From the NCBI GenBank assembly GCA_963798705.1, contig CAWCTW010000003.1, positions 496,001-560,000 on the forward strand: DNA of 64,000 nt. Direction: 5' to 3'. The stretch's first letter is position 1; each line of letters starts with the position of its first letter. Below the pieces are notes generated by a model, which worked only from the letters and a program-made list of their open reading frames with translations, did no database searches and was not told where the DNA came from. This document shows, in pieces, positions 23,347 to 31,093 of the stretch. Both the position numbers and the translations under genes were made by a program. The stretch is from AC-56 sp963798705. Its GTDB lineage: Bacteria > Actinomycetota > Thermoleophilia > Solirubrobacterales > 70-9.

Positions 23347-23784
23347 CTACCTGCCGATCAGGATCTGCGGCTCGATCGCGCCGGGCAGCTCGCCGGCGGC
23401 CGTGACGGTGTACACGCCGGGCTCGGTGACGTGGACCGTGCCGATCAGTGCCCGGCTCCAGCCCGAGCCGGTGTTGAGCGACGAGCCCATGCCCCGGAAG
23501 CCGGGGCCCTTGATCTCGACGGGCTCGCCGGCCGGCGAGGCGACGTTCACCTGCAGGGCCGGAGGGACGCCGAAGTCGATGCTGTCTTCGGTGCCGCGCG
23601 CCTTGTAGGACTCCTGGTAGCTGAGCTTCATCTTGCCGGGCCGGAGTGCCACCGTGGTCTCACCGGGGACCGGCAAGGTCGCGTAGTCGTCCGCGGTTCT
23701 GCGAGAGCGGAAGACGAGGAACATGATCGCGCCGTCGACGAGCAGGAAGGCGACGACCGCGGCAACGATGAGGCCGGCGGACAC
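23347..23784 (-). CDS. Membrane-anchored hypothetical protein with beta-rich ectodomain
   Basis: 145 residues: one N-terminal membrane helix (SAGLIVAAVVAFLLVDGAIM) then a mostly beta domain (TTVALRPGKMKLSYQES, VYTVTAAGELPGAIEPQILI) with an immunoglobulin-like feel at its end (VHVTEPGVYTVTAAG). The domain is probably outside the membrane. The GTG start at 23784 has a minus-strand TAGACT 6 nt upstream (23791-23796). It faces the hydrolase gene with a 9-bp gap. No family is recognised. Confidence 0.65.
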   Translation of the reverse strand: MSAGLIVAAVVAFLLVDGAIMFLVFRSRRTADDYATLPVPGETTVALRPGKMKLSYQESYKARGTEDSIDFGVPPALQVNVASPAGEPVEIKGPGFRGMGSSLNTGSGWSRALIGTVHVTEPGVYTVTAAGELPGAIEPQILIGR

Positions 23785-23790
23785 GAGGTG

Positions 23791-23796
23791 AGTCTA
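23791..23796 (-). promoter_or_regulatory. Candidate -10 hexamer for the membrane-anchored gene
   Basis: Minus-strand TAGACT ends 6 nt before GTG 23784. Confidence 0.35.
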
Positions 23797-23913
23797 TGGC
23801 TGGAAGGGATGGGGGGCGAATCCGTCACGACTGTGTGCCAATCCCCAACAGAAAGAGTCAAATCCGCCGTTTTCGGCTCCGTAGAGCGGTTTTCCGCCGC
23901 TTCAGACGGGAAC

Positions 23914-24759
23914 ATGCGTTCGATGCCCAGGGAGACGGCCAATCACAAGGGAGCGGTTGCTGAGGCCAAGATCGCCGCCGCCGCGATCGAGCTCGGCGTT
24001 CCCGTGCTCAAGCCGATGTCCGAGCACGGCCGGTACGACCTCGTGTTCGATCTAGGGAGCCGGCTACTGCGCGTTCAGTGCAAGTGGGGTAACCGGAAGG
24101 GGGACGTCATCGTGGCCAATCTGGGCGGGAGCTACCTGAGTCCGAACGGCTACGTCCTGTCGACGTACGGTGCCGACGAGATCGATGCGATCGCCGTCTA
24201 CTGCGGCGCTCTCGGCCAGTGCTATCTCCTGCCGATCGAACTGGTCGAGGGCCAGCGCGGCATTCACCTGCGTCTTGCGGCCGCCAGAAATGGCCAGCGA
24301 GCCGCACTACACTTTGCCGAGGATCATGTGTTGTCTGGGGCTGTAGCTCAGCTGGGCAGAGCGTCGCGGTGGCACCGCGAAGGCCGTGGGTTCGAGTCCC
24401 ACCAGCTCCACTCTCCCACTCAGCTTGAAGAGCACGTCGTCGGCGCCAACGACTTTCGCAACCGCTTCGGCTGGTACATGGAGCGTGCGACCGCGGGCGT
24501 GGAGTTCCTCGTCACCCGCCGTGGCAAGCCTTACGTCCGCCTCCTCCCGGCGCGAGATCAGCTGGCTTTGGAACGGGCCGCCCAGCGACGACGGCGGCCC
24601 CGCGGAGCCGTGACTACGATCCACCCGTGCCCCGGTACGTCGCCTTCCTCCGCGCCATCAACGTCGGCGGCCGCCGCGCCAGCCGCGACCAGCTCACCGG
24701 CCGCATCGAGTCGCTTGACTTCGAGAACGTCACCACCTTCCGTGCCAGCGGCAACCTGA
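23914..24759 (+). CDS. PD-(D/E)XK endonuclease (PDDEXK_5 / group I intron endonuclease-like), frame runs through tRNA-Ala
   Basis: From ATG 23914 (or 23923) about 140 residues form a compact nuclease domain: HKGAVAEAKIAAAAIELGVP, then HGRYDLVFDLGSRLLRVQCKW with the metal-binding Asp and the QxK variant of the (D/E)xK motif, and YVLSTYGADEIDAIAVYC. This resembles the family typified by the intron-encoded I-Ssp6803I, which cuts a tRNA gene. No stop follows the domain. The frame continues through the whole tRNA-Ala gene (24337-24410; the translated tRNA reads AVAQLGRASRWHREGRGFES), then a Phd-like segment, ending at 24759 inside the DUF1697 gene. Whether the read-through is translated is unknown. 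Confidence 0.7.
   Translation: MRSMPRETANHKGAVAEAKIAAAAIELGVPVLKPMSEHGRYDLVFDLGSRLLRVQCKWGNRKGDVIVANLGGSYLSPNGYVLSTYGADEIDAIAVYCGALGQCYLLPIELVEGQRGIHLRLAAARNGQRAALHFAEDHVLSGAVAQLGRASRWHREGRGFESHQLHSPTQLEEHVVGANDFRNRFGWYMERATAGVEFLVTRRGKPYVRLLPARDQLALERAAQRRRRPRGAVTTIHPCPGTSPSSAPSTSAAAAPAATSSPAASSRLTSRTSPPSVPAAT
24337..24410 (+). tRNA. tRNA-Ala (anticodon GGC)
   Basis: Complete cloverleaf of 74 nt. Acceptor GGGGCTG/CAGCTCC includes a G3-U70 wobble, the alanine identity element. D arm GCTC/GAGC, anticodon stem TCGCG/CGCGA with loop GTGGCAC (anticodon GGC at 24371-24373), T arm GTGGG/CCCAC with loop TTCGAGT, and discriminator A. CCA is not encoded. A TACACT 29-24 nt upstream (24308-24313) may be its -10. 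It lies inside the open frame of the upstream nuclease. Confidence 0.95.
24436..24620 (+). pseudogene. Phd/YefM-type antitoxin-like segment without its own start
   Basis: Directly after the tRNA and in the nuclease frame, the sequence reads VGANDFRNRFGWYMERATAG then VEFLVTRRGKPYVRLLPA, the DNA-binding half of a Phd/YefM antitoxin. No ATG/GTG/TTG/CTG occurs between the tRNA and the domain (the codons at the expected start are GTC GTC), and the frame has no stop until 24759, within the DUF1697 gene. No toxin gene follows. It is best read as a start-less remnant, or as the tail of a nuclease fusion. Confidence 0.5.
24615..24620 (+). promoter_or_regulatory. Candidate -10 hexamer for the DUF1697 gene
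   Basis: TACGAT ends 6 nt before GTG 24627. Confidence 0.4.
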
Positions 24760-25169
24760 TCTTCGACGCCCCGCGCCAATCTCAGGTTGCCCTGACGAGG
24801 CGCGTCGACGACGCCCTCACGGAAACGCTCGGCTACGACGTCCGCTCCTTCCTCCGCACCGCCGCCGACGTCCGCGCGATCGCCGCGCACGAGCCATTTC
24901 CGAAGCGGGTTGTGGAGGCATCGGGTGGCAAGCTGCAGGTGGCGCTGCTCGGCAAGGCTCCGTCCAGCGCCGCCCGCGACGAGGTGCTCGCGATGGCCAC
25001 CGAGGACGATCGTCTGGCGATCGAGGGAACCGAGCTCTATTGGCTGCCGAGCGGCGGCCAGATGCAGGCGAACCTCAACCTGCGCGCCATCGACGGCCTC
25101 GTCGGCGAGAACACTCGGCGCACCAAGAGCATGGTCGCTGAGATCGCCGCCAAGTTCCTCGAGGACTGA
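24627..25169 (+). CDS. DUF1697 family protein
   Basis: 180-residue cytoplasmic protein of the widespread DUF1697 family, function not established. Signature segments are the N-terminal YVAFLRAINVGGRRASRDQL, then NVTTFRASGNLIFDA and the C-terminal LNLRAIDGLVGENTRRTKSM. GTG 24627 places the conserved YVAFLRAINVGG at the exact N-terminus and has a -10-like hexamer 6 nt upstream. The gene begins inside the antitoxin-like open frame but in a different phase. Confidence 0.9.
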   Translation: MPRYVAFLRAINVGGRRASRDQLTGRIESLDFENVTTFRASGNLIFDAPRQSQVALTRRVDDALTETLGYDVRSFLRTAADVRAIAAHEPFPKRVVEASGGKLQVALLGKAPSSAARDEVLAMATEDDRLAIEGTELYWLPSGGQMQANLNLRAIDGLVGENTRRTKSMVAEIAAKFLED

Positions 25170-25174
25170 GCGCC

Positions 25175-25699
25175 TCAGGCGGCGTCGAAGCGGATCAGGC
25201 TGAACACGTCCTGCGTGCGGAGGCGTGCCCGCCCGCCCAGGAAGGCGAGCTCCATCAAGAACGACATCCCGACCACGTCGGCGCCGGCGTCCTCGACCAG
25301 CTCCTCGAGCGCGGCCATCGTGCCGCCGGTGGCGATGAGGTCGTCGTGAAGCAGCACCCGGGTGCCCGGAGCCAGCGCATCGACGTGCATGTGCAGCTCG
25401 TCGAGCCCGTATTCGAGCTCGTACGACACCGACGCCGTCTCGAAGGGGAGCTTCCCCGGCTTGCGCACGGGGATGAACCCCGCCCCGCACCGCGCCGCTA
25501 TGGCCGCCCCGAGGATGAAGCCGCGCGCCTCGGGCGCGACCACGACGTCCGGCCGGAGGTCCCGCGCGTGATCCGTCAGCGCGCCGATGGCCCGCTCCAG
25601 GTCGGGCGGGCTGGCGAACAGCGGCGTCGCGTCCTTGAACACGATCCCCGGCTGGGGAAAGTCGGGAATGTCGCGGATGAGTTCCTTGAGGTCGCTCAT
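25175..25699 (-). CDS. apt: Adenine phosphoribosyltransferase
   Basis: Purine salvage: adenine + PRPP to AMP. Type I PRTase with IPDFPQPGIVFKDATPLFA, VVAPEARGFILGAAIAAR and the PRPP loop VLLHDDLIATGGTM. 174 residues, normal. It is convergent with the DUF1697 gene (5-bp gap) and divergent from the metallo-hydrolase gene (113 bp). In many actinobacteria apt neighbours relA and secDF; neither is here. Confidence 0.96.
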   Translation of the reverse strand: MSDLKELIRDIPDFPQPGIVFKDATPLFASPPDLERAIGALTDHARDLRPDVVVAPEARGFILGAAIAARCGAGFIPVRKPGKLPFETASVSYELEYGLDELHMHVDALAPGTRVLLHDDLIATGGTMAALEELVEDAGADVVGMSFLMELAFLGGRARLRTQDVFSLIRFDAA

Positions 25700-25799
25700 T
25701 GGATGCCCGCGACTCCGCGCCGGCCCGCGGCATCCTGCCAGACGCCGCCCCGACGTTCGCGTCGCGTGCCGGACGGAGGGCGACGCGCGGGCCCCGTTG

Positions 25800-25805
25800 T
25801 AGGCT
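25800..25805 (+). promoter_or_regulatory. Candidate -10 hexamer for the MBL-fold gene
   Basis: TAGGCT ends 7 nt before GTG 25813. Confidence 0.35.
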
Positions 25806-25812
25806 CCGCGCC

Positions 25813-26484
25813 GTGAAGCAGGTCGCCGACGGGGTCTGGCACCTCGACACGTTCTTCCTTCCGAGCTCGATCAACGCCTACCTGGTGGAGGACGTGCTGA
25901 TCGACGCCGGCACCCGCCACTCCGGCGGCAAGATCCTGCGCCAGCTGCGCTCCCACGACGTCTCCGCGCACGCCCTGACGCACTCGCACCCCGATCACCA
26001 GGGCGCGACCCACGAGGTCTGCACGACTCTGGACCTCCCGCTGTGGGTCGGCGAGCGCGACGTCGACGCGGCCGAGAACCCCGACCTCATCCGCCAGCGC
26101 CAGCCCGACCACCCCGTGGCCCACCTGTACACGAGGCTCTTCATCGGGCCCGGCCACCCCGTCGACCGACACCTGCACGAGGGCGACGAGGTCGCGGGGT
26201 TCAAGGTCCTCGAGGTCCCCGGGCACTCCGCCGGCCACGTCGCCTTCTGGCGCGAATCCGACGGCATCCTCATCCTCGGCGACGTGCTCACCAATCTCGA
26301 CCAGCTCACGGGGTTGCCCGGGCTGCACGAGCCGAAGTCGTACCTCACCCCCGACCCCGCCGAGAACCGCCGCTCCGCCAGGCGGCTCGCCGAGCTCGAG
26401 CCCAGGCTGGTGCTGTTCGGGCATGGGAGGCCGCTTCGCGACCCGCGCAAGCTCGTCGACTTCGTCGACGGCCTTCCCGCCTAG
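25813..26484 (+). CDS. MBL-fold metallo-hydrolase
   Basis: Glyoxalase II/beta-lactamase-like fold, 223 residues. Metal ligands are in THSHPDHQGA (HxHxDH), PGHSAGHVAFW, ILGDVLTNL (bridging Asp) and the final VLFGHGRPL. The N-terminal VADGVWHLDTFF is typical of stand-alone MBL hydrolases. The substrate could be a lactone, thioester or phosphodiester and cannot be decided here. The GTG start is supported by the -10-like hexamer and by the absence of a better upstream start. Confidence 0.85.
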   Translation: MKQVADGVWHLDTFFLPSSINAYLVEDVLIDAGTRHSGGKILRQLRSHDVSAHALTHSHPDHQGATHEVCTTLDLPLWVGERDVDAAENPDLIRQRQPDHPVAHLYTRLFIGPGHPVDRHLHEGDEVAGFKVLEVPGHSAGHVAFWRESDGILILGDVLTNLDQLTGLPGLHEPKSYLTPDPAENRRSARRLAELEPRLVLFGHGRPLRDPRKLVDFVDGLPA

Positions 26485-26525
26485 CCACCTGCACTGGCAG
26501 CCGTTCGGCGGCTTGTCGACGCCCG

Positions 26526-26531
26526 TAAGAT
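26526..26531 (+). promoter_or_regulatory. Candidate -10 hexamer for leaderless leuS
   Basis: TAAGAT ends 7 nt before the leuS GTG (26539). The 54-bp upstream gap is too short for a T-box leader. Confidence 0.45.
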
Positions 26532-26538
26532 CGCCTGC

Positions 26539-29073
26539 GTGAAGCGATACGAGCCAAGCGAGATCGAAGCCCGCTGGCGCCGGGTCTGGGAGGAGGAGCG
26601 CACCTGGGAGGTGCCCAATCCCGGCCAGCCCGGATTCGACGACTCCGCGCCGAAGAGCTACGTGCTCGAGATGCTCCCGTACCCGTCGGGCGACCCCCAC
26701 GTCGGCCACCTGAAGAACTACGCGATCGGTGACGCGATCGCCCACTACCGGCGCCGCAGGGGCCATCAGGTGGTCCACCCGATGGGCTTCGACGCGTTCG
26801 GCCTCCCGGCCGAGAACAACGCGATCAAGACCGGGGAGCCGCCGCGGGTGGCGACCGAGCGCTCCATCGAGGCCTATCGCAGGCAGTTCCGCCGCCTGGG
26901 CTTCTCGTTCGACTGGGCGCGCGAGCTGAGCTCGCATGAGCCGGAGTACTACCGCTGGACGCAGTGGATCTTCCTGCAGCTCCTCGAGCGCGGGCTGGCG
27001 TACCGTGACGAGGCGTTCGTGCAGTGGTGCCCGGTCGACCAGACGGTCCTCGCCAACGAGCAGGTCATCGACGGCCACTGCGAGCGCTGCGGCAGCCCGG
27101 TGGAGGCTCGCCAGCTCGAGCAGTGGTTCTTCCGCATCACGGACTACGCGGACCGCCTCCTCGACGACCTCGACTCGATCGACTGGCCCGAGCACGTGAA
27201 GACGATGCAGCGCAACTGGATCGGGCGCTCGCACGGTGCCGAGGTCGTCTTCCGCTGTGAGGAGGCAGGTATCGACTTCCCGGTCTTCACCACGCGCCCC
27301 GACACCCTCTTCGGGGCGACGTTCTTCGTCCTGGCTCCCGAGCACCCCGACGTCGAGCGCCTGGCAGCCGGCACCGAGCATGAGGCGGCCGCGCGCGACT
27401 ACGTGAACGAGGCGATTCGCACGACCGCCGAGGAGCGGGGGGCAGAGGAGCGGCAGAAGACCGGCGTCCCCCTCGGGCGCACGATCACGAACCCCGTCAA
27501 CGGCGAGGAGATCCCGATGTTCGTCGCTGATTACGTGCTGATGGAATATGGCACGGGGGCGATCATGGCCGTGCCCGCCCACGACGTCCGCGACCACGAC
27601 TTCGCCGCGACTCATGACCTGCCCATCCGCCAGGTCATCCGTCAGTCACTGCCCGGCAGCGGCGACATCGCTGGCGGGGTCGCTGCGGGCGCGCCGCCGC
27701 CGGAGAACGAGCTCCCTTACATCGGCGATGGCGAGATGGTCAACTCGGGCCGCTTCGACGGCACGCACAACCGCGAGGCCTACGACGAGATCGTCGAATG
27801 GCTGGTCACCGACGGCCGCGGCAAGCCCGCTGTCCACTACCGGCTGCGCGACTGGCTCGTGTCCCGCCAGCGGTACTGGGGCTGCCCGATCCCGGTGGTC
27901 TACTGCGAGACGGACGGCATCGTCCCGCTCGGTGAGGACCAGCTCCCGGTGCTCCTCCCGCAGGTCGACGACTACGCCCCCAAGGGGCGGAGCCCGCTCG
28001 CGGCCGCCACCGACTGGGTCACCACGGAATGCCCGCGCTGCGGCGGGCCGGCGCGCCGCGAGACCGACACCATGGACACCTTCGTCGACTCCTCCTGGTA
28101 CTTCCTCCGCTACCTCGACGCGCACAACGACACGGCGGCCTGGGACCGGGCGGCCGTCGACTACTGGATGCCGGTGGACCAGTACATCGGCGGAGTCGAG
28201 CACGCAATCCTGCACCTGATGTACGCCCGCTTCTTCACCAAGGCCCTCGCGGACATGGGGCACCTGGGTGTCCAGGAGCCCTTCGCGAGGCTCTTCACCC
28301 AGGGCATGATCACACGCGACGGAGCCAAGATGTCCTCCTCCAAGGGCAACGTCGTGAGCGCCGCCGAGACGGTGGAGCGCTACGGGGCTGACACGGCCCG
28401 CGCCTACGTGTGCTTCATGGGCCCGCCCGACAAGGGGGGCGACTGGACCGACGCGAGCGTCGACGGCGTCTACCGATTCCTCACCAGGCTCTGGAGGCTG
28501 AAGGAGGAGGTTGTAGCCCGCACTCCGGACCACGAGCGGGGACCGATCGACCGCGAGGCGGGGCTCCAGGGCCTGGCCGGGGAGCTGCTCCGCAAGGCCC
28601 ACTGGGCCGTCGACAAGGTCACCCGCGACATCGAGCGCGACTTCGGCTTCAATACGGCGATCGCCGCCGTCATGGAGCTCGTGAACGAGGCCTACCGCGT
28701 CAAGGACAACCTCTACGGCGATGCGGCGGGAGAGCGAGCACTGCGCTTCGCAACCGCGACCGCCGCCTCCGTCCTGTTCCCGTTCGCCCCGCATCTGGCC
28801 GCGGAGGTGTATGAGGCCCTCACCGGCCGGCGAGTGTGGGAGGACCCGTGGCCGGAGGCCGACCCGGTCCTGCTGGAGAGCGACATGTTCACTCTCGTCG
28901 TGCAGGTGAACGGCAAGCGGCGTGCCGGCGTCGACGCCCCCGCCGGCGCCTCACGGGATGAGCTCCTGGAGCTAGCGCGCGCCGACACGGCCGTCAGGCG
29001 CCACATCGACGGCAAGGAGGTCGTGAAGGAGGTCGTCGTTCCGGGCAAGCTGGTCAACCTCGTCGTGAAGTGA
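26539..29073 (+). CDS. leuS: Leucyl-tRNA synthetase
   Basis: Class I synthetase charging tRNA-Leu, with an editing domain. The HIGH-equivalent is YPSGDPHVGHLKNY (near residue 50), followed by GFDAFGLPAENNAI, the CP1 editing region with TTRPDTLFGATFFVLAPEHP, DTFVDSSWYFLRYLD and the KMSKS loop as AKMSSSKGNVV. The C-terminal anticodon-binding and LVVQVNGKRR domains are complete. 844 residues. The GTG start gives the standard N-terminus (YEPSEIEARWRRVWEEE). Confidence 0.98.
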   Translation: MKRYEPSEIEARWRRVWEEERTWEVPNPGQPGFDDSAPKSYVLEMLPYPSGDPHVGHLKNYAIGDAIAHYRRRRGHQVVHPMGFDAFGLPAENNAIKTGEPPRVATERSIEAYRRQFRRLGFSFDWARELSSHEPEYYRWTQWIFLQLLERGLAYRDEAFVQWCPVDQTVLANEQVIDGHCERCGSPVEARQLEQWFFRITDYADRLLDDLDSIDWPEHVKTMQRNWIGRSHGAEVVFRCEEAGIDFPVFTTRPDTLFGATFFVLAPEHPDVERLAAGTEHEAAARDYVNEAIRTTAEERGAEERQKTGVPLGRTITNPVNGEEIPMFVADYVLMEYGTGAIMAVPAHDVRDHDFAATHDLPIRQVIRQSLPGSGDIAGGVAAGAPPPENELPYIGDGEMVNSGRFDGTHNREAYDEIVEWLVTDGRGKPAVHYRLRDWLVSRQRYWGCPIPVVYCETDGIVPLGEDQLPVLLPQVDDYAPKGRSPLAAATDWVTTECPRCGGPARRETDTMDTFVDSSWYFLRYLDAHNDTAAWDRAAVDYWMPVDQYIGGVEHAILHLMYARFFTKALADMGHLGVQEPFARLFTQGMITRDGAKMSSSKGNVVSAAETVERYGADTARAYVCFMGPPDKGGDWTDASVDGVYRFLTRLWRLKEEVVARTPDHERGPIDREAGLQGLAGELLRKAHWAVDKVTRDIERDFGFNTAIAAVMELVNEAYRVKDNLYGDAAGERALRFATATAASVLFPFAPHLAAEVYEALTGRRVWEDPWPEADPVLLESDMFTLVVQVNGKRRAGVDAPAGASRDELLELARADTAVRRHIDGKEVVKEVVVPGKLVNLVVK

Positions 29074-29125
29074 GCGTGAATATCGGTAACACGCCTGCGC
29101 CGCGGGTCTGCTAGAAAGGCGGCGC

Positions 29126-29527
29126 ATGCTTGTCAGGCGCTTCTCGGACGCGACCGTCACCGAGTTGCACCGGCTCCGTCCCCACATCCTGATGGACGCG
29201 GGGGAGCTCGGCTCTCGCAACGTGTCCGTGTGCTGGCTGGAGGTCCCGGCCGGCGCCTCGGAGGAGCTTCGCTCGCACGAGGAGGCCGAGCAGGTGTACG
29301 TCGTCGTCAGCGGCAGCGGCACGATGTCCGCCACCGGTGACACCCAGCGGCTGGCGGTGGGCGATCTGGTCCTCATCCCGCCAGCCACGGAGCATTCGGT
29401 CGCCAATGACGGCGCCGACCCGCTGGCGCTCGTCTCCGTGCAGTCACCACCGGTGTCCGCCGACGAGCTCTTCAGCCGGCGCCTCGCCGCTCAGGCCAGC
29501 GGCTACGACGATTACGACGACGAGTAG
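29126..29527 (+). CDS. Cupin-domain protein
   Basis: 133-residue single-domain cupin. The beta-barrel motifs are visible as EVPAGASEELRSHEEAEQVY...VVSGSG (motif 1, with His and Glu ligands) and VGDLVLIPPATEHSV (motif 2, Pro and His). Metal binding is therefore likely, but the reaction or ligand is unknown. The acidic C-terminus (GYDDYDDE) is unusual. The first-position TAGAAA (29112-29117) lies 8 nt before the ATG. It is probably separate from leuS (52-bp gap). Confidence 0.8.
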   Translation: MLVRRFSDATVTELHRLRPHILMDAGELGSRNVSVCWLEVPAGASEELRSHEEAEQVYVVVSGSGTMSATGDTQRLAVGDLVLIPPATEHSVANDGADPLALVSVQSPPVSADELFSRRLAAQASGYDDYDDE

Positions 29528-29559
29528 GCGCGGAGTCGCCGCTCGGTAGCGGTGCGAAC

Positions 29560-29826
29560 GTGAGCCGCAAGCGCGTCACCGTCCACGGCCGCGTCCAGGG
29601 CGTCTTCTTCCGGGACACCACCCGGCGGATGGCGGAGTCGCGCGGCGTCTCGGGCTGGGTGCGCAACAACCCCGACGGCAGCGTCGAGGCGGCGTTCGAG
29701 GGGCCCGACGACGCCGTCGACGCGATGGTTGACTTCGCGCGAGAGGGGCCGCGGGGCGCACTCGTGGAGACGGTCGACGTCGCCGCGGAGGACCCGGAGG
29801 GGCTGACGGGCTTTCGCATCGCCTAG
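29560..29826 (+). CDS. acyP: Acylphosphatase
   Basis: Hydrolyses carboxyl-phosphate bonds in acylphosphates. 88 residues with the two diagnostic motifs: VHGRVQGVFFRDTTRRMA (phosphate-binding loop and catalytic Arg) and GVSGWVRNNPDGSVEAAFEG (catalytic Asn). The stop codon TAG (29824-29826) lies within the CTAG at the left end of the inverted-arm element, so insertion occurred precisely at, or supplied, the end of this gene. Confidence 0.95.
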   Translation: MSRKRVTVHGRVQGVFFRDTTRRMAESRGVSGWVRNNPDGSVEAAFEGPDDAVDAMVDFAREGPRGALVETVDVAAEDPEGLTGFRIA

Positions 29827-29985
29827 TGGTGCCTCTCATGACGTTCGACCGGAAATGACGAGGTCCAGGCGCCGCCAGGCAAGGACTAAGGACGCAGCGA
29901 GCCCGAATAGCAGCGCTCGTGCGTATCCGGTTACGTCAGGCACCCGACCCGGCCGACCGAGCCGAACCGCGAGCAAATGCGCGAG

Positions 29986-30027
29986 CGGCCGCAAATCCAC
30001 CCAGGGGGTGGATAATCGGCCACTCGC
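29986..30027 (+). repeat. Hairpin repeat copy A (42 nt)
   Basis: Folds as an outer stem GGCCG/CGGCC (29987-29991 with 30017-30021) and an inner 7-bp stem ATCCACC/GGTGGAT (29995-30001 with 30007-30013). It is 40/42 identical to copy B, 71 bp downstream. Confidence 0.75.
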
Positions 30028-30056
30028 TCCGAGGGTGGGGCCGGCCGCGGCGCGGG

Positions 30057-30098
30057 CGGCCGCAAATCCACCCAGGAGGTCGATAATCGGCCACTCGC
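30057..30098 (+). repeat. Hairpin repeat copy B (42 nt)
   Basis: Same fold as copy A with a C-C mismatch in the inner stem. It carries the exact 17-nt core AAATCCACCCAGGAGGT (30064-30080), which also forms the apex of the hairpin after prmA at 44030-44046. Confidence 0.75.
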
Positions 30099-30460
30099 CC
30101 GGGGAAGGGGCCTCCGCGGTGCGAGCTTGGGCCTGGACCCGCGTCCGAGGCCATCCCGGGGATCGTCGCTTCGCGGTCGGGATCGTGGCGACTCGCGGCC
30201 GGTGCCCGAGCGACTCGGGCGTCAACCTGACCCAACCGGATATACACCAGCAGCGCTATTCGGGCGAGTGAGGACGCAGCATGGCGGTGATCTGGGGCCG
30301 TCATTTCCGGTCAGACGTTGTGAGAGGTACCACTAGCTCTTCCCCCTCCCTCGTCTGGAGGTGTGGGTTCGGGCCGCCATGGCGAACTTGGCACATTTTC
30401 ATCTGCCAGTGGTGACACGGTCGCGCCACGCGTCACACGCGGTTGCACAGGATCGTGGCG

Positions 30461-31093
30461 ATGGGGTCCCTCAGCCGCTCGCAGCTGATCCTCTACGGAG
30501 CTGTCGCCGTGGTGCTGCTCCTCGTCGGTGCTCGCTGGATTCGCTCCGGCGGGGCCCAGGGTGAGCCGGCGGGAGGGGTCAGCTACGCGGATTCCTCGAG
30601 CCGGAGCACCACTGCGGGGGAGGAGTCGGGAACGCTCGCGGTGGACGCGGAGGGCGGCACGGACGTGGTCGTTGACGTCGCCGGCGCCGTCGAGGATCCG
30701 GGCGTCTACCGCCTGCCGGCGGGGTCTCGGGTCGATGACGCCTTGGACCGGGCGGGCGGCGCCACCCCGCGGGCCGAGGTGGACTCGATCAACCTCGCCG
30801 CCCGCCTGACCGACGGACAGCAGATCGTCGTCCCGAAGGCCGCCGGTGGCTCGGGTGCCGTCGCCGCGACTGCAACGAGCGCGGGTGAGGAGAGCTCGTT
30901 GGCGCCCATCAGCGTGGGAACGGCGACGCCGGAGGATCTCGACACGATCGAGGGGATCGGGCCGGTGACGGCGCAGAAGATCGTGGACTTCCGCGAGCAG
31001 CAGGGTGGGATCTCCTCGATCGACCAGCTCGACGAGATCGACGGGATCGGTCCGGCGACCATGGAGGCCCTGCGCTCGCGGCTACAGCCGTGA
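30461..31093 (+). CDS. comEA: ComEA-like DNA-binding competence protein
   Basis: Envelope receptor that binds incoming DNA during natural transformation. An N-terminal membrane helix (LILYGAVAVVLLLVGARWI) is followed by a polar linker, an SLBB domain (VVVDVAGAVEDPGVYRLPAG, INLAARLTDGQQIVVP) and a C-terminal double helix-hairpin-helix (GTATPEDLDTIEGIGPVTAQ, IDQLDEIDGIGPATMEAL). ATG 30461 gives 210 residues; GTG 30455 and TTG 30443 in the same frame add only a few. The stop overlaps the comEC GTG (GTGA), a conserved pairing. Confidence 0.93.
   Translation: MGSLSRSQLILYGAVAVVLLLVGARWIRSGGAQGEPAGGVSYADSSSRSTTAGEESGTLAVDAEGGTDVVVDVAGAVEDPGVYRLPAGSRVDDALDRAGGATPRAEVDSINLAARLTDGQQIVVPKAAGGSGAVAATATSAGEESSLAPISVGTATPEDLDTIEGIGPVTAQKIVDFREQQGGISSIDQLDEIDGIGPATMEALRSRLQP

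Larger units (their letters stand above)
29823..30337. mobile_element. 514-bp non-coding element with ~105-bp inverted terminal arms (MITE-like)
   Basis: The left arm (29823-29932) and right arm (30234-30336) are inverted copies. The outer 37 nt match at 32 positions (ends CTAGTGGT... and ...ACCACTAG; both contain GACCGGAAATGAC or its complement). An inner 31-nt block (29902-29932 vs 30234-30264) matches at 25. The centre has two 42-nt direct repeats and no gene; open frames across it are GC artefacts. CTAG at each boundary may be a target duplication or part of the arm. A 77-nt copy of the right end, 75 positions identical, occurs alone at 54494-54570. No transposase is encoded, so it is probably mobilised in trans or is a remnant. 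Confidence 0.7.

Noticed and set aside
24386..24613. 75-codon frame starting inside tRNA-Ala
   Set aside because: Ser/Thr-rich shifted reading of the tRNA and the antitoxin-like segment; no domain.
29986..30098. Two direct repeats 71 bp apart considered as a CRISPR remnant
   Set aside because: Only two copies, no cas genes, and each repeat is itself a hairpin inside a larger element.
29836..30225. 129-codon minus-strand frame inside the inverted-arm element
   Set aside because: Its composition changes with the repeats it crosses, it has no domain or ribosome-binding site, and both arms and direct repeats are read in it. It is an artefact of GC-rich repeats.
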